Assembly (NCBI GenBank): GCA_009840175.1
Contig: VXOI01000228.1
Span: forward strand, 1-50,571
Reading direction: 5' to 3'
DNA length: 50,571 nucleotides
DNA from: Chloroflexota bacterium
GTDB lineage: Bacteria; Chloroflexota; Dehalococcoidia; Lucifugimonadales; UBA3495
A program made the position numbers and the translations under genes. Position 1 is the first letter of the stretch; each line of letters opens with the position of its first letter. The notes beneath the pieces were generated by a model. The model saw only the letters and a program-made list of their open reading frames with translations. It was not told the DNA's origin and did no database searches. Below are positions 40,779 through 49,784 of the stretch, piece by piece.

Positions 40779-42482
40779 CTATTTTATCACGGGATGGTGT
40801 TTCAACGCAGACGGCGCGGTTGGATTATAATTGCGTTCAAAGCCGCAACCGGGAGGATGACACGATGGCCCTGAGCCGAGAGCAGTTCGAATCCGGAATG
40901 AGCAGCCATCGTGTACCGTAGGCAGAACTGTATCCCCAATCCGTAGAACCTCGGATTCCCCTCGGCCAATCGGACTGTCTCCGGGCATAGGCATCGTGTA
41001 GTGAACGATTGCTTGACTTGGGGCGACGGCGATCTCCTTTACAAAGGAACGGACAAAGGCTTTCGTCTCCGTAAGTTCGCTCTGCATAAGAAAATCGCTC
41101 ATCTCTTGTGCGTAGGCCGTAATCCTTGCATCGTCCAAGCGTACCGGACGGTTTGCCAGGGCCGCCCTGGCTTCCTCTGCGGCCACCTCCAACTTTTCCT
41201 GGCGCTCTTGGTGTTCCCGTAGACGGGGGATAATGTCGTTGATTTCCAGATCGGTGGTCTCAACGGCTTGCCAGAGCCGGTCCATTCGCCTGCGGACTTC
41301 AATCGATTCTTCCACGACTGCCGCAAGCCGTTCTTTCTGTTCTTGAAACACTTCGTCCAACTCTTCATTGACGAGTTCCACTAGGGTCTTTATGTTGCCC
41401 TCGGTAAGGACGTTCACCCTGATCTGGTCGATAATTGTGCGCTCGAACCTTTTGGCGTTTAGCCTGGGCGTCTCGCAAGCACCTTTCCCGCGCTTGAGCA
41501 ATGAGTTACAAACGTAGTAGGCGTATTGCCCACTCTTGGCATCTTGGCCAGTCAGGGCACTGCCGCACTGGGAGCATTTGGCGATCCCACTGAGGATGTA
41601 AGGGCTGGCTGTCCTCTGTGGGTGTCGCTTATCCGGGGCATTAGCCTGCATCACTTTGGCAACCCGCTCGTATTCATCTCGGGAAACTATGGACGGGAAG
41701 GCATTCTCTACGCGAATGGGCGGAAATTTATCCTTAGCGGTCACGCCCCAGACAAGAGTGCCGGTGTAAACTTCGTTCATCAAAATCCTGTGGACCGTGG
41801 TCTTCAGCCACTTCGTTCCCCGTGGGCTGGCAATGCCTTCTTGATTGAAACTCTTCGCTATGTCCAACGTGCTCTTCCCCAACCCTGCCATTAGGTACAT
41901 CCTGCGCACTATGGAGTCGGCCGGCGGGTCGAGCGCGAGCTTGGGGCGCTTTTTGGGACCATCGGATACAAAGACCCTCTTGTAACCGTAGGGAGCGTGA
42001 GGGGTTACCCAGAACCCGCGAGAGGCAGCCTCTCTCGTGCCCCGCATAACGTCTTGCGCTAAATTTTCCGAGTAGAACTCGTCCACGGACTCGATGATGG
42101 CCTCCATCAACTTTCCAGTGGGGGAGTCGTCGGCGTGCTCGGTTATAGATACGACACGAATCCCCCTGCGGCGGAGCATGGACTTAAAGGCGACGGCGTG
42201 TTCCCGCTTGCGAGTGAACCGGGAAAATTTCCAGACTAGGATCTCGTTGAAGGGTGCATTAGGCTTGCTCGCTTCGTCCAGCATCTTGCGAAATTCGGTG
42301 CGGTCAGCTATACGTCCGCTCTCGGCCTCGTCAACGTACTCCCGAGCCACAATATAGCCGTTCCGATCTGCGTAGTCGCGTAAGGCCCGCAACTGAGCGG
42401 ATATTGAAAGGTCCACGTCTTGTCGGTCACTGGACACCCTAGCGTAGAGTGCCGCCGGAATGAGACCCGCTTTGTGGTTCAT
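40779..42482 (-). CDS. Large serine recombinase (integrase of the element)
   Basis: 567 aa. Catalytic domain: AALYARVSSDRQDVDLSI with the active Ser in ARVSS, then ILVWKFSRFTRKREHAVAFK and DEFYSENLAQDVMRGTREAA. Then a recombinase domain (TPHAPYGYKRV), a zinc ribbon (CSQCGSALTG and YYVCNSLLKRGKGAC) and a long coiled coil (about QERLAAVVEES through EVAAEEARAALA). Start at 42482 after AGGAGGCAAGC; the track's 42611 start adds 43 residues. The last ~40 codons (from about CSFRIRTALGSG) are antisense to the 5' end of the cut host gene, so the C-terminus shown belongs to the integrated state. Confidence 0.93.
   Translation of the reverse strand: MNHKAGLIPAALYARVSSDRQDVDLSISAQLRALRDYADRNGYIVAREYVDEAESGRIADRTEFRKMLDEASKPNAPFNEILVWKFSRFTRKREHAVAFKSMLRRRGIRVVSITEHADDSPTGKLMEAIIESVDEFYSENLAQDVMRGTREAASRGFWVTPHAPYGYKRVFVSDGPKKRPKLALDPPADSIVRRMYLMAGLGKSTLDIAKSFNQEGIASPRGTKWLKTTVHRILMNEVYTGTLVWGVTAKDKFPPIRVENAFPSIVSRDEYERVAKVMQANAPDKRHPQRTASPYILSGIAKCSQCGSALTGQDAKSGQYAYYVCNSLLKRGKGACETPRLNAKRFERTIIDQIRVNVLTEGNIKTLVELVNEELDEVFQEQKERLAAVVEESIEVRRRMDRLWQAVETTDLEINDIIPRLREHQERQEKLEVAAEEARAALANRPVRLDDARITAYAQEMSDFLMQSELTETKAFVRSFVKEIAVAPSQAIVHYTMPMPGDSPIGRGESEVLRIGDTVLPTVHDGCSFRIRTALGSGPSCHPPGCGFERNYNPTAPSALKHHPVIK
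40826..40831 (+). promoter_or_regulatory. -10 box of the cut host gene
   Basis: TATAAT 34 bases before the ATG at 40865. The -35 region is weak. The ribosome site GGGAGGATG lies nearby. Confidence 0.45.
40865..40921 (+). pseudogene. 5' fragment of a host gene truncated by the integrative element
   Basis: GGGAGG ribosome site and ATG lead into MALSREQFESGM followed by SSHRVP and a stop. The first 12 residues have the look of a normal start, MALxREQFExGM (seen at the start of small thioredoxin-like proteins in such genomes, from memory), while the rest reads into the element. The rest of the gene is expected beyond the far end of the element, outside the window. The element probably joins close to 40900. 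Confidence 0.55.
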
Positions 42483-42525
42483 GCTGCTTGCCTCCTGTAA
42501 CTGAAGAATGTTCTCGGGAGCAGCG

Positions 42526-42849
42526 TCAACTGCGCCCAGATGCGAATCGACTGTTGGGTTCTTCCTTTCCATCAAGAGGGACGGCCTGTAACCGGAATCC
42601 CAGGGCACCAAGCACGCGAAGTACGGTGCCTACTTCAGGCCTGGCCCCGGCTTTCATTGACTTGTAGAGACTTTTCTCCCCCAGGCCGGTCTCCTGGGCT
42701 AACCTCTTCATTCGGTGGGCGCGGGCCATCTGCGCCAGAAGGCCCATCAACTCGTCCACTGACGTTCTGGAGGCTGGGTCAACAGCGGCCAGGGCCAGGT
42801 TCAAGGCTGCGGCCATTTCGTCCTCGCTGAGGCACCGGGCATCTGGCAT
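42526..42849 (-). CDS. HTH antidote-like regulator upstream of the integrase
   Basis: 107 aa from MPDARCLSEDEMAAALN. A helix-turn-helix with MKRLAQETGLGEKSLYKSMK and VLRVLGALGFRL is the COG3636 addiction-module antidote signature, normally next to a RelE-like toxin. No toxin gene is adjacent. It lies 43 bases ahead of the integrase on the same strand, so it is more likely the control gene of integration/excision. GGAG precedes the ATG; track start 42969 is too early. Confidence 0.78.
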   Translation of the reverse strand: MPDARCLSEDEMAAALNLALAAVDPASRTSVDELMGLLAQMARAHRMKRLAQETGLGEKSLYKSMKAGARPEVGTVLRVLGALGFRLQAVPLDGKEEPNSRFASGRS

Positions 42850-43025
42850 GGTCAAGCTCCAATGAACTGATCGTCCCGATTTGTGCGACGTTTCGTTCCT
42901 GCTCCATAGGGTATCGCATTGGATACTTCCAGCGCAAGGAGTGACCGGCAATCCGTCCTGCCGGATCAAGGAGCGGCCCCCTCGCCACCCTTGCCGTCCG
43001 GGTTTTGTTCAGGTGGGACGGCAGG

Positions 43026-44684
43026 TCATGCGAATGGACACCCTAGCTCCAGAACATCGGGGCTGCGCCATGCCTTCCCCAATGGCCCGACCTGTTCCAG
43101 CCGTTCCCTGAAGGAAACCCACAGAGGCACATCCACCTTGGCGCGTTCCATCTCCTGGCGGGCGACGCCGAGGAAGTTGCCCTCGGCCAAGTAATCGTCG
43201 AAGACCACCAGCACGAAGGGTTGGTGGCCGTGGTCATCCAGGGGGCGCTTGGTGGAGTAATACCGCAGGTAAGGAGCGAGGCGGGCGGCCATAGTGGAGG
43301 GATGGATGGCGCGCCGCTCCCATTCCAAGAAGAAGGGAAGGGTATTGTCGCCGGCGCGGACCACGCCATAGCCGTCGGGATGCACGGAGCGGAGGCTGCC
43401 CCGGTGGTGGAAGTAGCGGGTGGAGTGGTGGGGCGAGCTGAGCTGGATTACCTGAACGCCGGGGGTCGCCCCGGCCTGCCGCGCCAGGTCGGCCATGAAG
43501 CGGTGGACGGCCTGGGTGTGCTGGATGGTGCGGGCCAGGGGACGGGCGCGGACGCCGGGAACGTCCCGCCAGTGGGCGGGCGGCGTCCCGTCGTCGTGGT
43601 CCACGGCCCAGCGGCGGATGGCGGCGGCGACGGAGGCGCGGTCCCGTCGAGCCAAAAACGCCAATCCCCGGCGGCTGAGAGCGAGGAGTCGACGTCCGTC
43701 CGGGGACGCCTCGGCCACCAGGTCCAGGCGCTTCAGCGGGGCCAGGATCTTGGACACGCCGGAGGGGGAGAGACCCAGCAGGCCGCCCAGGTCGTCGGCC
43801 TTGATCCAGGGCCAGTCGGACAGGCAGTCGAGCAGGCGCTTGGCGGCGGGTCCCAGGGCCAGGGGCAGCCGGTGGTCGGGAAGGCCGTCGTGGTTGTTGA
43901 TCTCCACGGGACCGGGCAGGGAAAGCCGGGACAGGGGCGGCTCCGCGGGCAGGGCGCCGCCGGGGGCTAGTTGATCCAGGACGCGGCGCAGGGTGAGGGT
44001 GGTGTCGATGTTGGCGGCGCGCCAGACGGGGTCGTCGGCCCAAGCGCGGGCGGCGTCGGCTTCCAGCGCCAGGTGGACCGGGCCGGGGTAGCGGGCCAGG
44101 GGTCGGCGGGCCTGACGGAGGCGAGGCTCATCGGGCAGCAGGACCAGGAGCGCACGGGGATTGAGGCGCTCGTGGTCGGTGAGCCGCCCGATCCGGTCGG
44201 CGAAAACGGTGCGGTCTGCGGTGTGGCCCCAGCGGATGATGCCCAGGGTCTTGCCGCCGGGCAGCGCCACGCCGGCGTCCAGGGGGTCGGCCCGGTACCA
44301 TTGGAACCGGGGTATGTCATCTGCGGCGTCGGCCAGGGCCGAGGCCAGGCGATAGATCACGGCCACGGCGTCCAAGCGCTCCAGCAACAGCCGCTGCCAG
44401 TGGGCGGAGGCTGGGTACCGGTCCAGGACATGGCGGAGGTTAGAGCCCTGACGCTGAGCGAGTCGTCGCCAGCCGCGTTCGGTCAGGCGCCAGCGGCGGG
44501 TGGTGGCGGTCAGGGGAGCGGCGTGGCGGACGCACTCCACCAAGCCCTCACCTTGAAAGGTAGCCAGGGAGTTGTGAGCGGTGCGCTCGCCCAAGCCGGC
44601 CGCGGCGGCCAGCTCCAACCGATCCAGGAAGGGCATGGCCGCCAGGGTGCGCAGGGCAACGTCGTCGCGCCGGAGGGAACTCAT
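43026..44684 (-). CDS. Replication-relaxation family protein
   Basis: 552 aa. The C-terminal core RSVHPDGYGVVRAGDNTLPF, FFLEWERRAIHP and APYLRYYSTKRPL is the replication-relaxation (PF13814-type) signature, and two winged-helix-like segments are present (LERTAHNSLATF-like and LSPSGVSKILAPL). These proteins are found on plasmids and integrative elements of Gram-positive-type bacteria, where they are thought to act in plasmid replication/relaxation. Start ATG 44684, five bases after the TGA of the TraG-like gene, so co-translated. Confidence 0.85.
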   Translation of the reverse strand: MSSLRRDDVALRTLAAMPFLDRLELAAAAGLGERTAHNSLATFQGEGLVECVRHAAPLTATTRRWRLTERGWRRLAQRQGSNLRHVLDRYPASAHWQRLLLERLDAVAVIYRLASALADAADDIPRFQWYRADPLDAGVALPGGKTLGIIRWGHTADRTVFADRIGRLTDHERLNPRALLVLLPDEPRLRQARRPLARYPGPVHLALEADAARAWADDPVWRAANIDTTLTLRRVLDQLAPGGALPAEPPLSRLSLPGPVEINNHDGLPDHRLPLALGPAAKRLLDCLSDWPWIKADDLGGLLGLSPSGVSKILAPLKRLDLVAEASPDGRRLLALSRRGLAFLARRDRASVAAAIRRWAVDHDDGTPPAHWRDVPGVRARPLARTIQHTQAVHRFMADLARQAGATPGVQVIQLSSPHHSTRYFHHRGSLRSVHPDGYGVVRAGDNTLPFFLEWERRAIHPSTMAARLAPYLRYYSTKRPLDDHGHQPFVLVVFDDYLAEGNFLGVARQEMERAKVDVPLWVSFRERLEQVGPLGKAWRSPDVLELGCPFA

Positions 44685-44689
44685 CCCCG

Positions 44690-47365
44690 TCAACTCCCGT
44701 CGGTCGGCGCTTGGCCCGGTGCGGCCTCGTCCCGTCGCCGATGCCGGCTTCTGGGTTTCTTCACCGTCCGGCCATGCTGGCCGTCGCCGTCATTGCTGGG
44801 AGGTTCGTTGCCCGGTTGCAGCTCACTGGATTGCCCGGTGCCGGTCTGGCCATTGCCGGACTGCTTGCCGCCGTTCTCGCCGGCGGGGTCAGACTGGTTG
44901 CCCTGCTGCCGCTCCATGCGTTCGCGCAGCTTCTGGACCTGCTCTCGAGCCTCATCCTCCAGGGCGATAACGGCGCCGATGGGAGCGGTGTATTCCACGG
45001 TCCGGGCGCGGACCAGTTCCTCAACCTCCGGGTAGCTCGGCCGGGGCTTTCTGACCATCATGGTGTAGGTGGGTTGGCGCTCTCCCTCGTGGGTGGCCCG
45101 CACGTAGCAGTGGTGGGAGGGCAGGGAGACCAGGTCCTCCTCGGCGACCCGTTCCCGGTCCAACTCGCCCATGATGTCTCGGGCGTCGGCGGCGGCCACC
45201 TGGAACACCGCCAGGCAGCCCACGTTGGCCAGCAGGGTGTCCCGCATGGTGTTCGATAGTTCGGCCAGGCGGGCCAGGCTCTGTGTGGCCAGGATGAAGT
45301 TGGCCCCGAACTTACCCAACTCGCTGAGCATGGACTCGTAATCGACGCCGGGGATGGCCTGCATCTCGTCCACCACCACCAGGGCGCCCCGGCGTTGGTC
45401 GGGGGGCAGGTTGCCCTGCTCGGCGATCACCGCGCCCACCAGGTTAAGCAGGGACGCGCCCACCAGGGCGGAGACGTCCCGGCCGGCGGCGGACTGGGAG
45501 GCCGCCACCAGCAGCACACCGCCGTCGGAGATGACCCGGCGCAGGTCGATGGTGGAGCGGGGCTGTCCCAGGATGGCACGCGCCTTCTTGGAGGAGGCGT
45601 AATAGGCCAGGCGGGTCTGGACCGGGGCCAGGGCCTGGGATCGGGTTTCCCGGGCCCAGCCGGGCAGTTCCCGGAGCCACCAGGCGGCGACGTAGGGGTC
45701 GTCCACCCGCCGGAGCACGTCCCGTCGGAACTCCAGGTCCGCCAGCATGCGCAGTCCGTCCAGGATGGTGAGCTGCTCGTCTTCCTCGGTGTCGGGGTGG
45801 CTGTTGTACTCGTGGAGACTCTTCACGGTGTGTTCCAGGATGGACTGCATCCGGGGGCCCCACTGGTCCCACAGGCCCTTGGCGATGCGGACCACGGAGT
45901 CACAGGTGCGGTCCCGGTCGGGGAAGACGTGGGCGTCCAGAAGGTTGATGCCGGGGACCCGCTCCTCGTCGGCCAGGTCGATGAGGTAGGTTTGGTCGAT
46001 GATCTCCGCCGGAACCCGCTTCAGGATGTCGGTGACCATGTCGGCGTGGGGATCGACAACGATGATGGCGTCGTGGTCGCGGCCGGCGGCCTTTTCGGCC
46101 ATGCGGTGTTCGACGACGTGCTGCATGAGGGTTGACTTGCCCATGCCGGTGCGGGCGACGTAGAGGTGGTGGCGGCGGTAGGTGTCGGGGGAGAAGCGCA
46201 CCGGCCGGGGCTTGCCGTCCACGGTGTCGCCCACATGGGCGCCGCCGACATTAATGGCAGGCGGCGGCAGGACCCGGGCGCCGGCGCGCCGGACCATGGG
46301 CAGTTGGTCACCTGGACCCAGGGGATGCCATAGGGTGGCCAGTTCCCGGACGCCCAACACGCCTCGGGCCTGGAAGAGGCGAGTGGCCGGCGGCATGGGT
46401 TCGGTTTCGGGTATGATGGGTTTGATTTTGCAGGCCCTGAAGCTGGCCCCGGCCAGGTTGTTGTAGTTGGCGTAGCCGGCGGCCACGCTGTCCAGCAGTT
46501 TCTGGGCCCGGTCCTGGCCGGCGTGTTCGGGCAGGATGGCGAACGCCTCCACCTGGGCCTGGTAGGCCATGCGGCTGACCTTTTCCTGAATCATCAGTGG
46601 GTCATGGTGCTTGCCGCCGGAGAGGGCCTTCCTGATGCGCCACCAGGCCCAGCCGGCCACCACCAGCGCGGTGGCGGCGCCCGCGCCCAGGAGGACGGCC
46701 TTCCAGGTTTCGCCGGCCTGGACCCAGAAGTAGCCCCGCAGACCCACCAGGGCGGCCACGCCGAGAATGGCCATGGTGACGCCGTCCTTGGTGTGGACCT
46801 GGGCCCGGCCGGTGTCGGCAGAGAGCGCGGGTTCGGGCTTGGATTGGCGGCGGGCCTTCTCCTGATGCTGGCGGGTCCAGTCGGCGCCCAGAGTCAGCAG
46901 CCGGATTTGGGCCACCACCCGTTCCCCTTCTTCCAAGTCGGACAGGGAGCCGATTATGGCGAGCATGGGGTCGGAGCCCGGGTCCAGCAGGTCGTCGTCA
47001 TGGAAGGGACGCAGGGGTAGGTATTCGGGCCCCTTAATGCGGATGGTCATGGACCAGGCCCGCTCTCCCTCGGCCAGCCGCAGTGGGTCGTCCTCCGGCG
47101 TCACCGGGCTGACCCGTGCCTGGGGGTAGTACACACCCAGTTGTTGGCGGACGAAGGCCCCCTCCCGGCACCGGGCCAGGATACTGACGCCGGCGTCGTC
47201 GCCGACCAGTTCCAGGGAGAAAGGTTCGGCTACGGAGACCGAGGCCAGGAAGTTCTCCACCGCCAGCAGGGTGCGTTCGCCGCTGCGCTGGGGAGTGATG
47301 GTCCAGAGCCTGGTTGCGGGCTTGGGCTTGCCCTTGAACATTCCGGTGAGCAGGTTCTTCAACAT
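44690..47365 (-). CDS. TraG/VirD4-type DNA-transfer ATPase
   Basis: 891 aa. Two membrane helices near residues 200-245 (ILGVAALVGLRGYFW and AVLLGAGAATALVVAG), then a Walker A YVARTGMGKSTLMQH (about 405-413) and Walker B ALVVVDEMQA (about 662-667). Other coupling-protein blocks are GVLLVAASQSAAGRDVS, FILATQSLARLAELS and YTMMVRKPRPSYPEV. The C-terminal tail is long, hydrophilic and basic. It would pump or couple transferred DNA to a secretion channel. ATG 47365 after AAAGGAGAAACACCC; the track's 47383 start is less good. Confidence 0.88.
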   Translation of the reverse strand: MLKNLLTGMFKGKPKPATRLWTITPQRSGERTLLAVENFLASVSVAEPFSLELVGDDAGVSILARCREGAFVRQQLGVYYPQARVSPVTPEDDPLRLAEGERAWSMTIRIKGPEYLPLRPFHDDDLLDPGSDPMLAIIGSLSDLEEGERVVAQIRLLTLGADWTRQHQEKARRQSKPEPALSADTGRAQVHTKDGVTMAILGVAALVGLRGYFWVQAGETWKAVLLGAGAATALVVAGWAWWRIRKALSGGKHHDPLMIQEKVSRMAYQAQVEAFAILPEHAGQDRAQKLLDSVAAGYANYNNLAGASFRACKIKPIIPETEPMPPATRLFQARGVLGVRELATLWHPLGPGDQLPMVRRAGARVLPPPAINVGGAHVGDTVDGKPRPVRFSPDTYRRHHLYVARTGMGKSTLMQHVVEHRMAEKAAGRDHDAIIVVDPHADMVTDILKRVPAEIIDQTYLIDLADEERVPGINLLDAHVFPDRDRTCDSVVRIAKGLWDQWGPRMQSILEHTVKSLHEYNSHPDTEEDEQLTILDGLRMLADLEFRRDVLRRVDDPYVAAWWLRELPGWARETRSQALAPVQTRLAYYASSKKARAILGQPRSTIDLRRVISDGGVLLVAASQSAAGRDVSALVGASLLNLVGAVIAEQGNLPPDQRRGALVVVDEMQAIPGVDYESMLSELGKFGANFILATQSLARLAELSNTMRDTLLANVGCLAVFQVAAADARDIMGELDRERVAEEDLVSLPSHHCYVRATHEGERQPTYTMMVRKPRPSYPEVEELVRARTVEYTAPIGAVIALEDEAREQVQKLRERMERQQGNQSDPAGENGGKQSGNGQTGTGQSSELQPGNEPPSNDGDGQHGRTVKKPRSRHRRRDEAAPGQAPTDGS

Positions 47366-47822
47366 GGGTGTTTCTCCTTTCAAGGCCGGCGCGTTTCGCT
47401 TGCTCGTAGCCGGCCTGCGGAAAGCGCGAGCACTGGTAATACAAACATATATTCTATTCCATTATGAGAAGGTAAACCCCGCCGCGCAAGGGGCCGAGCG
47501 TCACCACAGCAAGCGAATCCCCGGCGGGGCGCCTTCCAACCCGGATGTCGGCGCGGTTAGTCCCGCGCCAGGGCGGACGCTCCGGCCTGGCGATGACACG
47601 TCAAAGTGCAATCGCCCGGATGCCCATTTGCCAGTGCTTGGGCTGTAAGGGAAATAAGAGGAGATTGCAGAATACAATCAGAGGCGGGCTTGAACTTGAA
47701 CCCGGCCGGTTTCGCCGGACCGCAAGGAATTTCTGCGAACGATTTGGTTGATGCTCGGTGGCAATCGGATTGCACTGATTGTATTGTAGTGATTGCACTT
47801 TTGACGCGAGGTGAGCCATCAT
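47366..47822. promoter_or_regulatory. Regulatory intergenic region of the element; candidate oriT/operators
   Basis: 457 bases between divergent tra and HTH genes. It holds an 8-bp inverted repeat CCCCGCCG/CGGCGGGG (47477-47484, 47522-47529), a CCGGC/GCCGG hairpin (47702-47718), an 11-bp inverted repeat AATACAATCAG (47671) / CTGATTGTATT (47775), and GATTGCAC-type boxes at about 47606 (reverse), 47768 and 47791. This is dense, structured, non-coding DNA in the position expected for a transfer origin or control region. Confidence 0.5.
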
Positions 47823-48725
47823 ATGGACGATGAATCGGTCCCTCCCGGCGGCGACGTTGGCGCTGCCGACGAGGCCGAACCCTCCCTATCGGACGATCTC
47901 CTATTGGACCTGCTGGACGCCCTGGTGGAAGAACGAGGCCGGGTGCCGGCCGCTCGGGTCCTGGGAGTGAATTACCGCACCCTGGCCAGTTGCTGCGATA
48001 CCCGGCAGGTCTCCCGCCGGATGCGGCAGGCGCTGGCGGATTTCCGGGAACGAGGCAGCGATGGCAATGGTGAAACGGTGACTAGCTATAGCGAACGTCC
48101 ACCGGACGGCGACGGGGCGGCCCTGCGGGAGCGGGTGGCTGAGCTGGAGGATGAAAACACCGAACTGCGGGAGTTGGCGGATGAACAGGCTATCCGGCTG
48201 GAGGAATTGAACCGGAGGGTTGCCGAGTTGGAAGACAGCAAGCAAGCGGAAGGGGCCACCGAAATTGTTGGCACTGCGGAAATCGTTGACGCTGACTCTG
48301 ATGGTGTCAATCCTCACGAGCAGGGCGACAAAGTGGGTCAGGGTTGGATACCGCCCCGGCGCCGTCCCGGAATGCCAGATGCAGGGGTGATCACCCTGGA
48401 GGAACAGCCTGACGAGGAATTCGCCTTCGGCCCGGCGGCGGCGCTCGTGGCCGAGTGGAGGCAGTTGCGGGTGGGTGGTGGTAAGGTCTCCAATAGTGTT
48501 GGCCGGGCAGAGGCCGCAGTGCGACGGTGGGAACTAGAAGCCGAGTTGCTGGGCGATTATCGCCTGACCCTGCCGCCCGACACGTATACCTTGGACGACG
48601 CACGTAGGGCCGACCACATACGCTGGCGGCGGGATGCCTTGGCCGAGGCCCGCAGGAAACTGCGACTAGCTAAACGAGCACGGTTGCTGCGGCAGGTGAT
48701 CACGCTCGGGACTTGGCGGAAATAA
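47823..48725 (+). CDS. HTH/coiled-coil protein of the element
   Basis: 300 aa from MDDESVPPGG (track starts at GTG 47811). A predicted HTH-like segment (VEERGRVPAARVLGVNYRTL) precedes a heptad coiled coil (RERVAELEDENTELRELADE, continuing NRRVAELEDSKQ). A proline/arginine turn (PPRRRPG) and a helical C-terminus (RWELEAELLGDYRL) follow. Function unknown; fits a DNA-bound regulator or partition-like factor. GAGGTGAG lies eight bases before the ATG. Confidence 0.65.
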   Translation: MDDESVPPGGDVGAADEAEPSLSDDLLLDLLDALVEERGRVPAARVLGVNYRTLASCCDTRQVSRRMRQALADFRERGSDGNGETVTSYSERPPDGDGAALRERVAELEDENTELRELADEQAIRLEELNRRVAELEDSKQAEGATEIVGTAEIVDADSDGVNPHEQGDKVGQGWIPPRRRPGMPDAGVITLEEQPDEEFAFGPAAALVAEWRQLRVGGGKVSNSVGRAEAAVRRWELEAELLGDYRLTLPPDTYTLDDARRADHIRWRRDALAEARRKLRLAKRARLLRQVITLGTWRK

Positions 48726-48851
48726 TACAGGTTGCCTCTCTGTCCTGAAACCGCTTTGGAGTCCGCTCCTTTAAGATTTCGGCCAGCACAGACACTCATG
48801 GTCCAAGCGCATGCTCTTGACAGGCTATAAACCCAATGTCAACGTTGTGTT

Positions 48852-49292
48852 ATGATAGCAGCGTTCGACCAAAACGGCCTGCTGCCACCGGGCATCCATT
48901 GGGTCTCGTGGGAGGAATTCGCCGACAAATTCGGACGCACAGCTTGGCGGCGCCCGCTGATGGCGGGCTTGAGAAGCGCGATGGAGAATTTGAGAGACGC
49001 GGGCTGTCGGGCCGTCTACGTGGATGGAAGTTTCGTGACGGCCAAGGAAGCCCCCAACGATTTCGACGCCTGCTGGGAGGAGGCGGAAGTTGATCCCATC
49101 GCCCTTGACCCTGTGCTGTTGACCTTTGACCCCGGCAGGGCGACCCAGAAGGCCAAGTATCTGGGCGAATTGTTTCCGGCCTCCGCGATTGCAAACACGG
49201 ACGGGTTTTCGTTCCTGGAGTTCTTTCAGACGGACAGAGAGACCGGACGGCGGAAGGGGATCATTGCCATCGACTTGGGAGGATTGGAATGA
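48852..49292 (+). CDS. Nucleotidyltransferase-like protein (DUF6932-like)
   Basis: 146 aa. VYVDGSFVTAKEAPNDFDACW carries a G-S motif followed by a D-x-D (NDFDACW), the metal-binding pattern of minimal nucleotidyltransferases (MNT). The C-terminal FLEFFQTDRE and IIAIDLGGLE close the fold. MNT proteins act in HEPN-MNT toxin-antitoxin pairs and in abortive infection. No HEPN gene is next to it; instead an XRE regulator overlaps by four bases. ATG 48852 has no clear ribosome site. A perfect TTGACA at 48817-48822 lacks a well-spaced -10. Confidence 0.66.
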   Translation: MIAAFDQNGLLPPGIHWVSWEEFADKFGRTAWRRPLMAGLRSAMENLRDAGCRAVYVDGSFVTAKEAPNDFDACWEEAEVDPIALDPVLLTFDPGRATQKAKYLGELFPASAIANTDGFSFLEFFQTDRETGRRKGIIAIDLGGLE

Positions 49293-49759
49293 TCAAGAAC
49301 GAACGGCAATACCGGATAACCAAGGCGCAGGCAGCCAGGTTCTCCGATGCCCTGGAAAAGCTTCGGCAACTCCCGGATCCTGAACTACACCCGGTGATTG
49401 CCCAGGCTCAGGAGGACGCGTTTAGAAGTCAACTGAGGGATTTGGAGAATGAGTTGCGCGAGTACGAATCCCTCAAGTCCGGAGATTTCCCCATGGAGTC
49501 TCTCAAGGCAGTGAGCGAAGTCCCTTCGGTGCTCATCAAGGCAAGGATAGCCACGGGTTTGAGCCAGAGGGACTTGGCCGAAAGGGTGGGGCTGAAGGAG
49601 CAGCAGATTCAGCGGTACGAGGCCACTGACTACGCCGCCGCTAATCTGGCCAGGATCATGGAAGTAGCCAGCGCATTGGGCACGGCAGTCGAGGGGCCGG
49701 CATCAGAGGCGGGAACGCGTTCATCCGATTTGTCGGATTTGAGTTTCCAAGGCCGTTGA
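49289..49759 (+). CDS. XRE-family HTH regulator
   Basis: 156 aa. C-terminal XRE HTH: LIKARIATGLSQRDLAERVG then LKEQQIQRYEATDYAAANLA. The N-terminal half is helical (KAQAARFSDALEKLRQL, then coiled LRDLENELREYESL). It overlaps the nucleotidyltransferase-like gene by ATGA, so the two are co-translated and probably form one toxin-antitoxin- or defence-like unit. GGAGG lies upstream of the ATG. Likely represses its own operon and perhaps the gene that follows. Confidence 0.85.
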   Translation: MIKNERQYRITKAQAARFSDALEKLRQLPDPELHPVIAQAQEDAFRSQLRDLENELREYESLKSGDFPMESLKAVSEVPSVLIKARIATGLSQRDLAERVGLKEQQIQRYEATDYAAANLARIMEVASALGTAVEGPASEAGTRSSDLSDLSFQGR

Positions 49760-49784
49760 TCCAGAACATTCAATGGTATTCGCC

